Positions 33,115 through 44,441 of a DNA stretch of 64,000 nucleotides are shown piece after piece; the stretch's first letter is position 1, and each line of letters opens with the position of its first letter. Made by a program: the position numbers and the translations under genes. The notes under the pieces are model-generated. The model worked only from the letters and a program-made list of their open reading frames with translations. It did not search any database and was not told the DNA's origin. Origin of the DNA: Arctopsyche grandis (lineage: Eukaryota > Arthropoda > Insecta > Trichoptera > Hydropsychidae); the NCBI RefSeq assembly GCF_051622035.1, contig NC_135365.1, positions 5,936,001 to 6,000,000 of the forward strand, read 5' to 3'.

Positions 33115-34371
33115 ACCGGCTATGGGAGCGCAAATGTAGGGAAACTTACACAAGACAAAAGTCCTTCTTCCGATAGTCGGATTTTATTCATTTTTTTTTA
33201 CTATTTATCAATCACTAAATATTACAAACATAAAATATCAAGAAGATGAGAATAATTTAATAGGTCAAAATAAAAAAATTAAATATTGTTTTAAAAAAAT
33301 TACTACTTCCAGTCTACGTATCAAAACCTTATCCATTCTAAGTTAGTACATAAGAATACAAATGTAAATTTTCAGTTTGATACGTTCAGTGGTGTGGGAA
33401 AAAATCGTTTGGTCACAGCATTTTTGACTAAATTTTAAGAGGAAAAAGTCTCACTTTCCGTTTATTCAATTTAATGATTTTTTTATTTTCACCACGTTGA
33501 TACAAGGATTTGGGCGAAATCACGCCACCGGGAAGAACGCGGCACAACATTTTTTAGATTCTTTTAATCATGCGAAAAAATTGTGGCATGCCTAGCACAT
33601 ATTCAAGGCACGCCTAGCACACACCGTCCCAAAATCACCCCCTGGAGTTTTTTCGGTATAATTTTATCCTTGTATTGACAGTGATCGATAACAGTGAGTA
33701 CCATATTTGATGAAATGTAGGAAAACTTCGAAATAATAAAATCGTACGATATAGTAATGACATTAAAGATTTCAAGCTTGTAGGAATCTAGCACGACTTG
33801 TGCTATTACGAATCAAAACCAGTGATCTCATCATCGATCCTGTACAAACATGCATAACTAAAGGGCAACGTCCCCTTCGACCATTCCAGAAGAAAGAGTT
33901 CATCGCTCGATCGTAAAACGAACGAAACCCAACAGTGATGTCATCAGGCAACCGCAACACATGTCCTGAAAAGTCGTTTACGCTTGGCACACGACCCCAT
34001 TCTCAAACGAACGACATAGCTATAAACCACACGTGTACCGAAGACACGTGCCTCGAAAACAGGTCAACACGTGTCCCTAACACATGTGTCCTGGAAACGA
34101 AGACAAAGCATCTGCACACGGCACGCTTCAAGCCAAAACGTATATAAAGCGACGCACCATCTCCCAACACCAGAGCGAACCTCTGGAGTTCAACCAGCTC
34201 ACTTCTCCGAAGCTCAACCTCTTCGTACATACAATAACCATTGTAACAATTGAACAGAAATAAACGATCCTCTTATAAACTACACAACATGTGTTTCGTT
34301 AGGTCGGGATACGGTCAACATACCTTCCCTGCCTTACAAGTTTTTATTGCTTATTTCAGATTTAAACTTAA
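33115..34371. other. Intergenic stretch with a promoter-like, LTR-like segment
   Basis: The first part is AT-rich with nothing recognised. From about 33930 to 34320 base composition rises and the layout looks like an LTR or other polymerase II promoter: tatataaag at about 34140, then cagagcgaacctctggag, then aaataaacg at about 34257. Repeated acacgtg phrases occur at 34025-34100. Ends with a target duplication were not found, so a solo LTR is only a suggestion. Confidence 0.4.
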
Positions 34372-34374
34372 TTA

Positions 34375-35218
34375 AGGTCTGTTCATATCTAGTCGGCACG
34401 AACCGACTTCAGCAGGTATCCGGCCGTACGAAAAGTATTCTTTGGTACATTTTGTATGGGTATGTTCATTTCAACCGTCACGTTTACGCCACGGCAGGCT
34501 TACAGCAGTACCCGACATTTCCTGTTCATACCTTACAGCAACATCCGTCAACGTATCGTATCCGTCATTTTGGCCTTCGTGAAGATATACACGCGAATTA
34601 CGTGCCATGAGTCTGTCGTTTTGCTGTTTCGGACCAATTATCGATAGTGACAGTTGACAGCTGTTCAATCTTTCGACATGGTTTGGCGCTGACAATGACT
34701 TTTTGACAATGCTCCCTTAAATTTTTTGGTGATTTGTGTTTTTATTTTATCCAGTATTGTTTCAAATTGGTATCGGATCATACGGAAATATTTAAAAAAA
34801 ATTTGTTCATCATCCACAAGCTCCCTATACAGTGTCCAAAACTCTCCTTCGGTTTTTCTATTTTTTAACATGGGATGCACATCAAAACGCCTCCGTGCTT
34901 TTTTATTGCCTTCTTGAGCTTCTTCTTCCAACAACAATACATACATAATTTTTCGTTCGATAAACGCCGAAACATTTTTGCTGTATGCATTCATCTTGTA
35001 AGTACTTGACAATACGACGTAAGCAATATTGCGCCGTATCGTCATGGCCTGTAATGTATAAGTAAGCCGATTTTGCCTTGCACTCGGCCAAAGTGCTGTA
35101 AACGTGACGTGACCGCGACGTGTAGGTAGATATGATTAGAAATGTAATAAAATGACATATTTGAAACGGAGTCGTGCAGTGCTGAAGCCGTGCAGTGCTG
35201 TCAAGTATGAACAGACCT
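34375..35218 (-). mobile_element. PIF/Harbinger-like element with partial transposase
   Basis: The ends are aggtctgttcatatctagtc and the inverse aagtatgaacagacct, sharing their outer 13 bases with the MITE at 3529-3741. The left flank is tta and the right flank ttt, so the usual TTA duplication is only approximate. The interior carries a minus-strand open frame (35045-34665) that looks like the start of a Harbinger nuclease. At 844 bp the catalytic part is missing. Confidence 0.7.
34665..35045 (-). pseudogene. Harbinger-like (HARBI1) transposase N-terminal fragment
   Basis: A 126-codon open frame containing FWTLYRELVDDEQIFFKYFR and then FETILDKIKTQI. These match the conserved region before the DDE nuclease of PIF/Harbinger transposases (an 'L..L..D...F..YFRM....F..LL..I' pattern). 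It stops before any catalytic residue, so it is an internally deleted remnant. Confidence 0.6.
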
Positions 35219-35221
35219 TTT

Positions 35222-35632
35222 AAACAATTAACAAAAATAGATAAGTAAGTGTCCCTTTTCTAAACAACAATTGACTAATATTTCCGGATAGGTTTAAGAA
35301 TTGAATACTCATTTGAAACGACATATGCCATTTACTCATTCATTTCTTGGAAAAGAGCACGGTCGCGCCCATCCTAATTTAATTATTAAAATCTAAAATA
35401 AAAATTTTGTGCCAACGATATTATTATAGACTGGTAGTAAACTGGGAGATTAAAATTTATTAAATATATCGATATATACGGCCTCATTCGCGTTCAGAAT
35501 CAAATATAAATTGAATTGAAATAAATCTTAGAAGAGCGGCGCATCGACCATAGACAAGTGACCAGTGCGCAATTGGCGCCAATGCGGCTGTCAGAAAAGT
35601 TGAACTGACGTTTCGAGACTTCTTCACCAGAA
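35222..35632. other. 5' flank of POLD2
   Basis: About 400 bp between the Harbinger-like element and the POLD2 start. Base composition becomes less AT-rich from about 35490. No clear core promoter motif was seen. Confidence 0.4.
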
Positions 35633-38600
35633 ATGTTGGTGACAGCGGGGTGTGACGTAGACCCTGAACAGGACAACGATTTCTCGACAGAAGGAGACCT
35701 CAAAAGACTCACATGTCATTACCACAACTTGTCGGAGAGGTTTCTTCGCATCACCAAAGACTTCTCGAAACAGTACGCCCACATTTATGCAGCTCGTCTT
35801 ACTGCAATGCAGGCCATCCTGCAGAAGAGGGTCAAGTTAAAATGGGGCGATAAGTACCCCATCAAGAAACTGTTCGAGTTGAAGGAAGGCGTCGAAGACA
35901 CCTGCGTCGTCATCGGCACTCTGTTCAAGCACCAGGATCTGAAACCGAGCATCCTGAAGGAGCTCTCCGAGGAGCTGCAACTGGTGCCGCAGCCGAAGAG
36001 GACCAATTTCGTAAACGAGTCGGACAAGTTGATTCTAGAGGACGAGTTGCAGCGGATCAGATTGGTCGGAGACGTGATCGATATACACAGAGTTGTCACC
36101 GGTGTGGTTTGTGCCGTTTTGGGTTAGTTAATTTATATAAAAGAATAAAATACAAAAAAAAATAATTCTGACTAAACTTTTATAATTCTCTTTTTGCATA
36201 CGTCGTTGAAATATTCGACGAACATATACAAAATATATATTTTATTATATAAAACAAGGAAAATCTAGTAAGTTGACATTGTCTATAAAACATGTGTCAT
36301 TGTGAGCTTTTTGCACTTTTTTTATTATTTTGTACATTGTGTATCATTCACTTGCATTTTATATATTTGTAAAATACATTTGTTTGTCTAGGGTTTTGTC
36401 TTATCATATATTATCTTAAGCGTAACATATTATCTGCACATGTATGTATGTATATATTATATATATAGATAGGCTTTAAATATACATATATTAAATTTAA
36501 ATGTATAATAACTATAAACGAACTTTCTTTGATCTTTGACTTCGCATATGCCATTGCTGAATGTGCCGTTTATGAATAAGATCACTTCTCGGTTTACCGT
36601 TTATGACTTTGGCGCTTTCGAGTTTGCATCGCCGAGTTGACATTTAATATTAGCGTTGGATAATATTAGCATAATAACCACGAGGGATAAAATTCTCCCT
36701 CTGACTCATTAAATAAAACAGATAAAGTAAAAAAAAAATAATACATGTGCCAAGGACATGTTTAGGTTGATAGTTGAAGAAGAGAACGTTTGTTATATTT
36801 CCGTTAGCTTTTAGATATTATTTAATTTATGTAATGTGTTACCAATAAAGCTCATTGGCAGTGTAAGACAAAAGTATATTTTTGACTTTTAAAATTCGCT
36901 TGATAATGAATTATAAAGCCATAAAAAATCAAAATCAATAGAAAAACATCTAACTATTGATTCCAATACCCACTTTTGGCACAGCGATACTAGATTTTGT
37001 TTTAAAGACTGTAAAATCCAGAAATCTGTAAAAATTGCGCATTTTTTAAACTTATATCCATAGATATAGAATACCATAGATACGCCCTGACGCTCCAAGC
37101 CGATCACTCTGTTGGACCATGCACACATTGTTGGCACTGAAGGAAATTCAGAAATCGACAAGTTTAAAACTACAAACTATGAACTAAATATTAAAGTGTC
37201 AGCTTTAAAATTGATCCTTGTGGAAGTTACTAATGTTTAAATATTGTAATAGTTAATGATGGTTTTATTATAGTACCATACATTTGTAGTTTAATATAGT
37301 GTGTATAGCTAAACATTTTTTTTTCTTAATATGGCTTTATTAGTTTGGTTTACTGTCACGCAGAGTGTCCAATAAAATAAAGTTATAAATAAAATAAAAC
37401 TTCAGTGCATATACATACATTCGTACATAAATTGGTTGCTGACCGTTGCCGACCGCTGCGTTTCTTCCTTTTTTTTCACCACTTCCACGCTAGTTAAACC
37501 CCCCCACCCCTCAGTTAGTGGCGACAAGATCTCCAACGAAATTTGTATGTAATGGCATATCCAGGTTATTCTACATCTATGCTTATATCTCATAAACAAG
37601 ACAAAGCGAACAAAAATCATTGTCATATTCAAATTTAGTATAGATTGATAAGTTTCCGCTCCGGTAATTTGTTTTGTTGCTCAGTGTTATTATTACTGAC
37701 AATACATTTCATTGAAATGCACTGCAAAATTCACAGTTCTGGTGTTCCACATTGTATAATAAATGTCTTATTAGTGTTCCATCATACATGCGCTTTAATA
37801 TTACTTATATATTTTAAACAGCTGATTTAATTATTTGCATTGAATTTGCAGGCTATGAAGAATTTAACGGTACTTTTAAAATGATAGACTGCTGTTGGGC
37901 CGACTCCGGACCTCAAAAACCCTTGGCGTCGTTCGAAGATGATCGGTACGTACGTGTAATAAAATTCAAACCACTCAAGTTGTAGCAATAAATCTATTGA
38001 AAACTTTCAGATTTGTTGTATTTGCGTCCGGATTGAATTTCTCATCGGCGAAGGACAACAGTTTTGCAATACAGCTGATGGCCGAGTGGTTGTGCGGTCT
38101 TGTAGGCGGACGAAAGCAGAGGGGCGACGTCTCCAAAATTGTCCGACTCATCATAGCCGGTATATTTCGTAGATTCAGAAATAATATATTTAAAAATACT
38201 ATCGTTTATAACTAAGTAATAATTTTAGGAAATTCAGTCAGTGGATTGTTGAGTGATTCTGCCAACTGCGGGACGATAATCAATACAGTCAGTAGCAATT
38301 TCTCGGGACCCGAGTTTGATTCGGTGAATGCTCTGAAGAAATTAGACGAGACTCTGTTTCATGTTTGTAATAGTATTTTTGTCGACCTCATGCCAGGAGA
38401 GTTCGATCCTACTAATATAATGTTGCCTCAAAATCCAATGCATTATTGTATGTATTATTTTATGTTTATTGGTGTTGTTTTTGAGTGTTCAATATGATTG
38501 TTATGTATGAAAATTTTAGGTATGTTTCCGAAAGCTGTACAGATGAATTCTTTCAACGGTGTTACAAATCCATATGAATGTGAATTAGAAGGTTAGTACA

Positions 38601-41600
38601 AATAATTGTATAAAAGACTTTATATTACAAAGAAACTACATACATACATACATACATATGTCTGTATCAGTGGCGGACGGTGGGTGTTAATACCGGGTGT
38701 GCTGTGTATGCCGTAGGGCGTAGGGTATAAAATTAGCAATTAAAAAAAAATACTCGTTTTGCATTACAAAAATGTTTAATTTATTAGTTATTTATACATA
38801 AGTTCAATGCGACGTTTCTGAGACATAAACTTTTCAATCACGTCTGCATAGAATGTGTCTTTCTGTTTTAATTCCACCAATAACTTTTTTTCTATTGAAA
38901 TTAAGCTAAGGCCACATAATCTATCTTGACCTTGCGTACCTCTATAGCAAGTTTTTATTCTTTTCAGCGCCGAAAAAGAACGTTCTGCTGAAGCTGTACT
39001 GCTTGGTATCGTTAATATTAATTCTCCCAGCTTAAACACCTCTTTAAAACCAGATTCGAGGTTATTTTTTGTCATGAATTGTATTAATTCATGAACAGGT
39101 TTCTCTGAAAATTCAGAGCTGGAATATAGCACGATGAGTTCGTTTTTCAATCGAATATAATCAAACAGTGATCCATAAAAATCTTTTAATTTATTAATTA
39201 AAACATTTGGAAAATTTTCTTTATATTCGTCATATTTATCATTACAAAGAAGGTGGAAATATTCTAATTTGGAAAGTGAAGAATATCTACATTCGACTTG
39301 TGCGATTATGCTATCAACTATTTTGAAATATAATTGACGAAATGAAGTTTTATCTTCTACTTCTGAATAATTTTTTAATCTTTGTGGCCTACGATCATGA
39401 TCATCATTTTTTTCATTTAAATAATTATTCCATAACATTTCAAAATTATTATCCCTTTCGTATTTCAGTTGCTGCAAAACATGATTAATTTTTTTACAAC
39501 AATATAAAACGTCCGAAGATTTAGATTGAAGAATGTTATACAAAACATCAGTTATTCCAAACAGTTTTGAAAAAATTTGAAGAAGTTTAATTGTTTGAAA
39601 ATCCTCTAAAAAGCCTAAAAACCCTCGTGCTTTTATAACAGTATCTGTGTCCCATAATTCACAATTTTCTATAACATGTCGAAAAAAATCTGTAAATTGA
39701 CTTCTGTATTGTTGTACTGTGCTACTTAAACGAGATGTAAAATTCCACCTTGTGGGTGCTACAGAGGGAAGTCTTTTTGTCACAAATTCCTGTAAAGCGA
39801 ATACTCTTTTGGAAGATTTTGAAAAGTATGTAGACAATCCATTTAAAGTTTGAAAAAATGATTTACTTTCTTTAATATCAGAAAGACCTTGCTGCAATAC
39901 TAAATTCAATACATGAGCATAACAGTGTGTAAAAAGAGCAAAAGGATAAGCATTGAGGACTTTGGATTGCAAACCATTTACGTGTCCACTCATTACACTT
40001 GCTCCATCATAAGTCTGTCCAACCAATTTGTCTTGAATTTTAAATTCTTCAACTATGTTCACCACGTGACGGAATAGACCATTAGATGTTTTATCAGCAC
40101 TAACGTCTGTAAAACTAATAAACCGTTCATGTACATTGCCTTTACATACAAAACGTAAAACTGTTGAGAGCTGTGATTTTGTCATTATATCTGAAGTTTC
40201 ATCGAGAATAATAGCAACAAAACTTGCTGACTCTACTTCATTTTTTATATGAACTTTAATAACATGAGCGATTGCTTCGATTATGTCATTTTGTATACTT
40301 GGAGAAGTACAACGAAAGGTAGTAGCAGTATTTAAATGAGTATCTAAAACAGAATCATATTCTCGAAGAGCATTTAGATATTCAATGTAATTGCCTTTGT
40401 TTATGGAATTACATGACTCGTCGTGACCTCGCAGGGACAGTTCTTGTTTTCCTAGATAGATTATTGCGTTAATAATTCGTTTTAAAACATCTCTATTTTT
40501 ATTTACTTGTTCATTATGTCGACTTATTTCGGCTTTACGTTGACTGTCAATTAATACGTCGATTCGTTGTTTGCCAAACATTTTTATGGAAAGAAATGAT
40601 GGAACGTGTGCCTGCGATCCTTCGTGTTTCTTCAGTGCTGCTGTCAAATGGTTGAGATCAGCAAATCCTTCTTTGTTCCACACATTAATATCTTTGGAGA
40701 ACAATAAACATGGCCAGCAGAAAAGTTTGGATCGAATTTCACAGCCTGTAATCCATTCGAATTTTTTATAATTTGAAACGCAAAAATGTCTAGTGTAAAC
40801 TTTTGTTTTTTCTTTATGCAAACTGGATAAATTTGGAAGAGACGGACACGGTTTCCCATCCTTAATTATTTTTAATTTTATCTCAAAACTTCTATTTGAA
40901 AACGGAATAGTTAAAATGTCTTGAACACTGTTAGCCATTATTAGTTATTAGAGGTATGACTGAGATATGACCATAAAAATACGAATGTGCGAAAAAGTAC
41001 GAGACCACGTGTCGCATCGCATTCGGTCAATTGCCGAGTGGTGCGGTGCGGTGCGGTGCGCGGTGCTCTGAAGTCGTAGCACACCGTACGTCTTAATATC
41101 GCGAACAAACCTATACAAGCGAATATCCGCCTGCACACTCCAACCAAACCCACCAATTTGCTGCACGGCATAGGTATTCTCTCGTCGCGGCGCACAAACT
41201 ACATACACACAACACGCTGCAGACTGCACACCACACCATACACCACACCATACATTTAGCGCACGCGGTAAATACACCATACACATCAATGCCTGTTTAT
41301 ACAACAACACATTATTTTGTATTAAAATACTACTTTATGTGGTCTTTGGTTTTCACGGGTGTGCGCCGCACACCTAGCACACACCCAATATACGCCACTG
41401 GTCTGTATGTATGTATTCTGCCGTCCCAGAATGTGATACTTTCCACCTTGGTGAGCGTAGATTATCGGATATTATTTTAACATATTTATCTGGTAACCTG
41501 CGCTCATCATTATTTTCTTAATTTGAATGTAATGTATGAGTGGGATCTTGATCTACTCTCTTCCATTTGGGCCTCGCTGTGATTTTATTTTTATTTATAT

Positions 41601-44441
41601 ATTGTTTTATTTTATGTTACTTTTTCTTTTTCAGTACATTCAGTACATTTTATGTACTATTTATCTTTTGTTTGATATGAAACTAAGAATGTGATTTTTG
41701 GATTTCATTTTTGATTTTTACACTTTTGTACATTTATTCTTTTTCTTACGTATTATTTTTCTTTTGTTTTCTGTTTTTTTATTTTTATTTTTTCATTTTA
41801 TCATGTTTTTCTGCTTTTGCATTTTTGCTTTTTATTTTATATATTCTATTTTTCTGTTTTTCATAATCAAATGTAGGCCATTGTGGCGAATTAGGTTCTT
41901 CCTGTAAAGCCACAATGGTTTAAAACTACTATAAATAAATAAATATAATAATATATTGAGTCAAAAATTCTGATTTTTGTCTTCAAATTTACCATTACTT
42001 ATTGCTAGTCATACCGGATCGACTCGATATAAGTTCACTCAGGCCCTTCACTCCACTCGGTTGGTCACTCAGACATTACTCGTAACTTCCATTGAGATCT
42101 GAGCGTTTTCGAAAGCTGACTCCCGAGCCGAGTGGAGTCCAAAAACGATCAACTTTTGCGATTGTATTTGTATACAAGTGGCGTTCCAAAATGGCGGCAG
42201 AGAACGAAGCGTCCAAATTATATATAGTTAGGAAAAAATGGCCAGAACTTGAAACAATACGGTTTGTGGTATATGTATCCTGCTGAACCTCATGAAGAAA
42301 ATTATTACACGCACCCAATTCATCGCGTCTTCAAATCAAATGTTCACTGAACAGGAAAGTTTTATGAATATCTACATATGTATCTCTTTTATCAACATGT
42401 CCGTGACAACTATACTTTGGATTATTGGATCTATCATTTCTATCATTGCATTATTAAATGGTTGTGGCTATTTGCAGGTACTATATCTGCAAATGATTGG
42501 CTATTTGCAGGGACTATATCTGCGAATTATTGGCTATTTGCAGGTACTATATCTGCGCAAGCGCAAAGCCTTTTGCGCATGCGCGTAAACTGTCACTGTC
42601 AGCGTGTTTACTGTTAAAATTTTGTTTTAAACCTCTTAAAATTTAGTTCGAATTCGTAAAGTGACGTAGAGTAAAAAATATAATCCAAATTAGTTATTAT
42701 TATTAATTGTTAGAAAATTATTATCATATACAACGTATAATACCTACATACAAGTACAAGCCGCGAACTAGCTTAATGATATAAATCTATTATAATAACG
42801 TGCGAAATTTATTTTCCTCATGTATAATGAACGATTGATTAAACAAGTCTAGCATACATTAAATGTAAGAAATTATAATCGGATTATAAGTTCACGCGCA
42901 GAAGGCTTTGCGCCTGTCGCAGATATAGTACCTGTAAATAGCCAATAATTCGCAGATATAGTACCTGCAAATAGCCAATAATTTGCAGATATAGTACCAG
43001 CAAATAGCCACAACCTTATTAGATTTCCAGAGGTGCAAGATTTTTTAAAAAATAAGGGATTGCCTTAGAAAGCAGTATTTTTATTAGATAATGCTCCTTC
43101 TCATCCGAACGAAACTATATTGAAAAAAATGATGGACTTATGGTTACAAAATTTTTGCACCCTAATGTGATATCTTTGATTCAGTAAATGGACCAAGGTG
43201 TTATATCATCAATGAAACGTCTTTATCGTGAAAGTCTTCTGAAAACTCTTTAGAGGAAGTTGACAACCTGATCAGTTTTTGAAAAAAAATGACGATATTG
43301 GACGACACGGAATAACACAATCTTGGTCAAAAGTAAAGCCAGTAACACTTGTTCGATCATGGAGAAAGATTCTTCCTGACATGGAAACAGATTTAGTGGA
43401 TTCTGAAGAGAATGAAGCAAATGATATATCTGAAATATGTGGATTATTGGAATGTTTATAATGTTTTGAAAACTTGGATAAGAAAAACATCGAGGAGTGG
43501 CTCAATCATGATTTAAGTGATCCAGGTGTTAAACGCATGGATGACTTTTGTTTCTCAAGTGGAAGAAAATGAGAGACATTAGTCATAAAACGGTACAACA
43601 CTAGTACTAACTACTAACGGCCATTTATCTGCTTAACTATAAGCGTTTTTATTCATAAATAATGAGTATTACAATTATGAAACAAAAATTTGTGTTGTAA
43701 ATATGATATTATATTCGCAACCAAGGCAAAATTTGATGATTCGGATTATCTGTGCCCATCCTCCCCAGCGTTAGCCTGGATAATCGAGAGTATACTGTGT
43801 ATATGTATTATGGGAACAGGATAATGTACCATCTCAAGAGTGAAAGGCTAAGAAAATTAATTGCTATTTATACTGTCTTCACTAAATGGAAGACAGTATA
43901 AATAGCATTTAATTTTTGTGCTTCATATGTTGTATGTATTTCTTGCTGTGAAACATAAAATTTTTAGGTTATGGTTTTATATCAGGCCAATTTTTATTTA
44001 AATAGGTAGAGTTATATGCGGCACGTCCGGTCAACCGATTGCTGACGTTTTACAATACAGCACCATTCCTACAAAACTGGAAGCCTTGAAAGCCACACTG
44101 AAGTGGGGCCATATGGCTCCAACGGCTCCTGACACGTTGCCGTGCACTCCGACTGAAAGCTTAGACCCGTTTATCATACAAAATTACCCAGACGTCTATT
44201 TCACAGGCAACGCTGAAAAGTTCGATACCGACATATACGAAGGTACGTTGGATTTGAATTATTTTTATTCGGTTCAATCTCAATGGTGTTTTTTGTTACA
44301 GATTCGGAAGGGAATAAGACTAGGTTAATTTGCGTGCCGTCGTTCGCCGCCACTAGGACTATAGCCATAGTTAATTTGAAGAATTTGGAGTGCTTTCCAA
44401 TGACGTTTGTGACTGATGGAAGTGATATTAGTGATTCTTAA
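35633..44441 (+). CDS. POLD2: DNA polymerase delta subunit 2 (p50), complete, 7 exons
   Basis: The accessory B-subunit of replicative polymerase delta: an OB fold followed by an inactivated calcineurin-like phosphoesterase fold that bridges the catalytic subunit to the others. Exons are 35633-36122, 37852-37945, 38011-38159, 38229-38447, 38520-38591, 44006-44242 and 44302-44441. The phases agree and give 466 aa (human 469). Conserved blocks: SKQYAHIYAARL, CVVIGTLFKH, KPSILKELSEE, LILEDELQRIRL, RFVVFASGL, the VRLIIAGN strand, VDLMPGEFDPTN, MLPQNPMH, the CMFP junction, VTNPYE, VICGTSGQPIAD, TAPDTLPC and DPFIIQNYPDVYFTGN. The last exon ends in FVTDGSDISDS. Intron 5 is 5.4 kb and holds an intact hAT transposon, a LINE 3' end, a foldback and a Tigger relic. 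Confidence 0.95.
36123..37851 (+). other. Intron 1 of POLD2, no separate gene seen
   Basis: A 1.7-kb AT-rich intron; donor gttagt at 36123, acceptor ttgcag at 37851. No transposon ends or coding sequence were recognised in it. Confidence 0.6.
38668..41400 (-). mobile_element. Complete hAT transposon inside POLD2 intron 5, perfect 8-bp duplication
   Basis: The left end is CAGTGGCGGACGGTGGGTGT and the inverted right end CAGTGGCGTATATTGGGTGT. The 8-bp sequence GTCTGTAT lies directly outside both ends (38660-38667 and 41401-41408) without a mismatch. The 2,733-bp element carries one uninterrupted transposase frame on the minus strand. A (GTGCG)n run lies upstream of the ATG at about 41040-41060, in the element's own 5' region. 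Intact ends, a perfect duplication and an open frame indicate a young, possibly active insertion. Confidence 0.93.
38788..40938 (-). CDS. hAT-superfamily transposase (ZMYM1/TTF-DUF4371 type), 716 aa, intact
   Basis: This catalyses cut-and-paste movement of the hAT element that carries it. Order of parts: a TTF-type zinc-binding region (RHFCVSNYKKFEWI, then RSKLFCWPCLLFSKDI and HEGSQAH, residues about 50-120). Next is the DUF4371/RNase H-like core with FVAIILDETSD (first catalytic Asp, about residue 248) and GQTYDGASVMSG (second Asp, about 313) followed by HCYAHVLNLVL. After the helical insertion comes the C-terminal hAT dimerisation domain ILTIPSSTASAERSFSALKR. The length is normal for the type and no stop or shift breaks the frame. 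The ATG at 40938 gives MANSVQDIL. It resembles the vertebrate domesticated ZMYM1 family, but the flanking terminal repeats and duplication show it is a transposon gene. Confidence 0.92.
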   Translation of the reverse strand: MANSVQDILTIPFSNRSFEIKLKIIKDGKPCPSLPNLSSLHKEKTKVYTRHFCVSNYKKFEWITGCEIRSKLFCWPCLLFSKDINVWNKEGFADLNHLTAALKKHEGSQAHVPSFLSIKMFGKQRIDVLIDSQRKAEISRHNEQVNKNRDVLKRIINAIIYLGKQELSLRGHDESCNSINKGNYIEYLNALREYDSVLDTHLNTATTFRCTSPSIQNDIIEAIAHVIKVHIKNEVESASFVAIILDETSDIMTKSQLSTVLRFVCKGNVHERFISFTDVSADKTSNGLFRHVVNIVEEFKIQDKLVGQTYDGASVMSGHVNGLQSKVLNAYPFALFTHCYAHVLNLVLQQGLSDIKESKSFFQTLNGLSTYFSKSSKRVFALQEFVTKRLPSVAPTRWNFTSRLSSTVQQYRSQFTDFFRHVIENCELWDTDTVIKARGFLGFLEDFQTIKLLQIFSKLFGITDVLYNILQSKSSDVLYCCKKINHVLQQLKYERDNNFEMLWNNYLNEKNDDHDRRPQRLKNYSEVEDKTSFRQLYFKIVDSIIAQVECRYSSLSKLEYFHLLCNDKYDEYKENFPNVLINKLKDFYGSLFDYIRLKNELIVLYSSSEFSEKPVHELIQFMTKNNLESGFKEVFKLGELILTIPSSTASAERSFSALKRIKTCYRGTQGQDRLCGLSLISIEKKLLVELKQKDTFYADVIEKFMSQKRRIELMYK
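41425..41955 (+). mobile_element. 5'-truncated LINE 3' end (copy 1)
   Basis: Shares tgatactttccaccttggtg, tctggtaacctgcgctcatc and ctctcttccatttgggcct with 60072-60215. It ends with a small hairpin (cattgtggcgaatta ... gccacaatgg) and a taaataaataaata tail. It lies directly beside the hAT right flank in POLD2 intron 5. The T-rich open frame at 41698-41907 is 3' untranslated sequence. Confidence 0.7.
42460..43015. mobile_element. Foldback element with internally repeated arms, 9-bp duplication
   Basis: The ends GGTTGTGGCTATTTGCAGG and inverse tagccacaacc are flanked by ttattaaat and ttattagat (one mismatch in 9). Each arm is built from three roughly 33-36-base units of ctatttgcaggtactatatc, as in Drosophila foldback elements. 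The 9-bp duplication suggests a Mutator-like origin. The single-copy middle has gcgcatgcgcg and nothing coding. Confidence 0.75.
43040..43797 (+). pseudogene. Tigger/pogo transposase C-terminal relic with right terminus
   Basis: Frames on the plus strand give LPQKAVFLLDNAPSHPNETI-like (catalytic DNAPSH block) and then MDQGVISSMKRLYRESLLKT, both diagnostic of Tigger/Jerky-like transposases, with stops and frameshifts between them. The right terminal repeat is ggataatcgagagtatactg ending at 43797 (inverse CAGTATACTCTCGATTATCC). It belongs to a different family from the element at 964-2140. The left end was not found; the foldback at 42460-43015 sits just before the coding remnant. Confidence 0.75.

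Noticed and set aside
33930-34320. Firm call of a third solo LTR of a new family
   Set aside because: A TATA-like box and an AATAAA signal are present, but no TG...CA ends with a matching duplication were found. Kept only as a promoter-like segment.
38788-40938. Domesticated host gene of the ZMYM1 type
   Set aside because: Terminal repeats and perfect 8-bp duplications bound the frame exactly, so it is a transposon gene in place.
41698-41907. 69-codon Phe-rich membrane-like frame
   Set aside because: It lies in the T-rich 3' untranslated part of a truncated LINE; low-complexity translation only.
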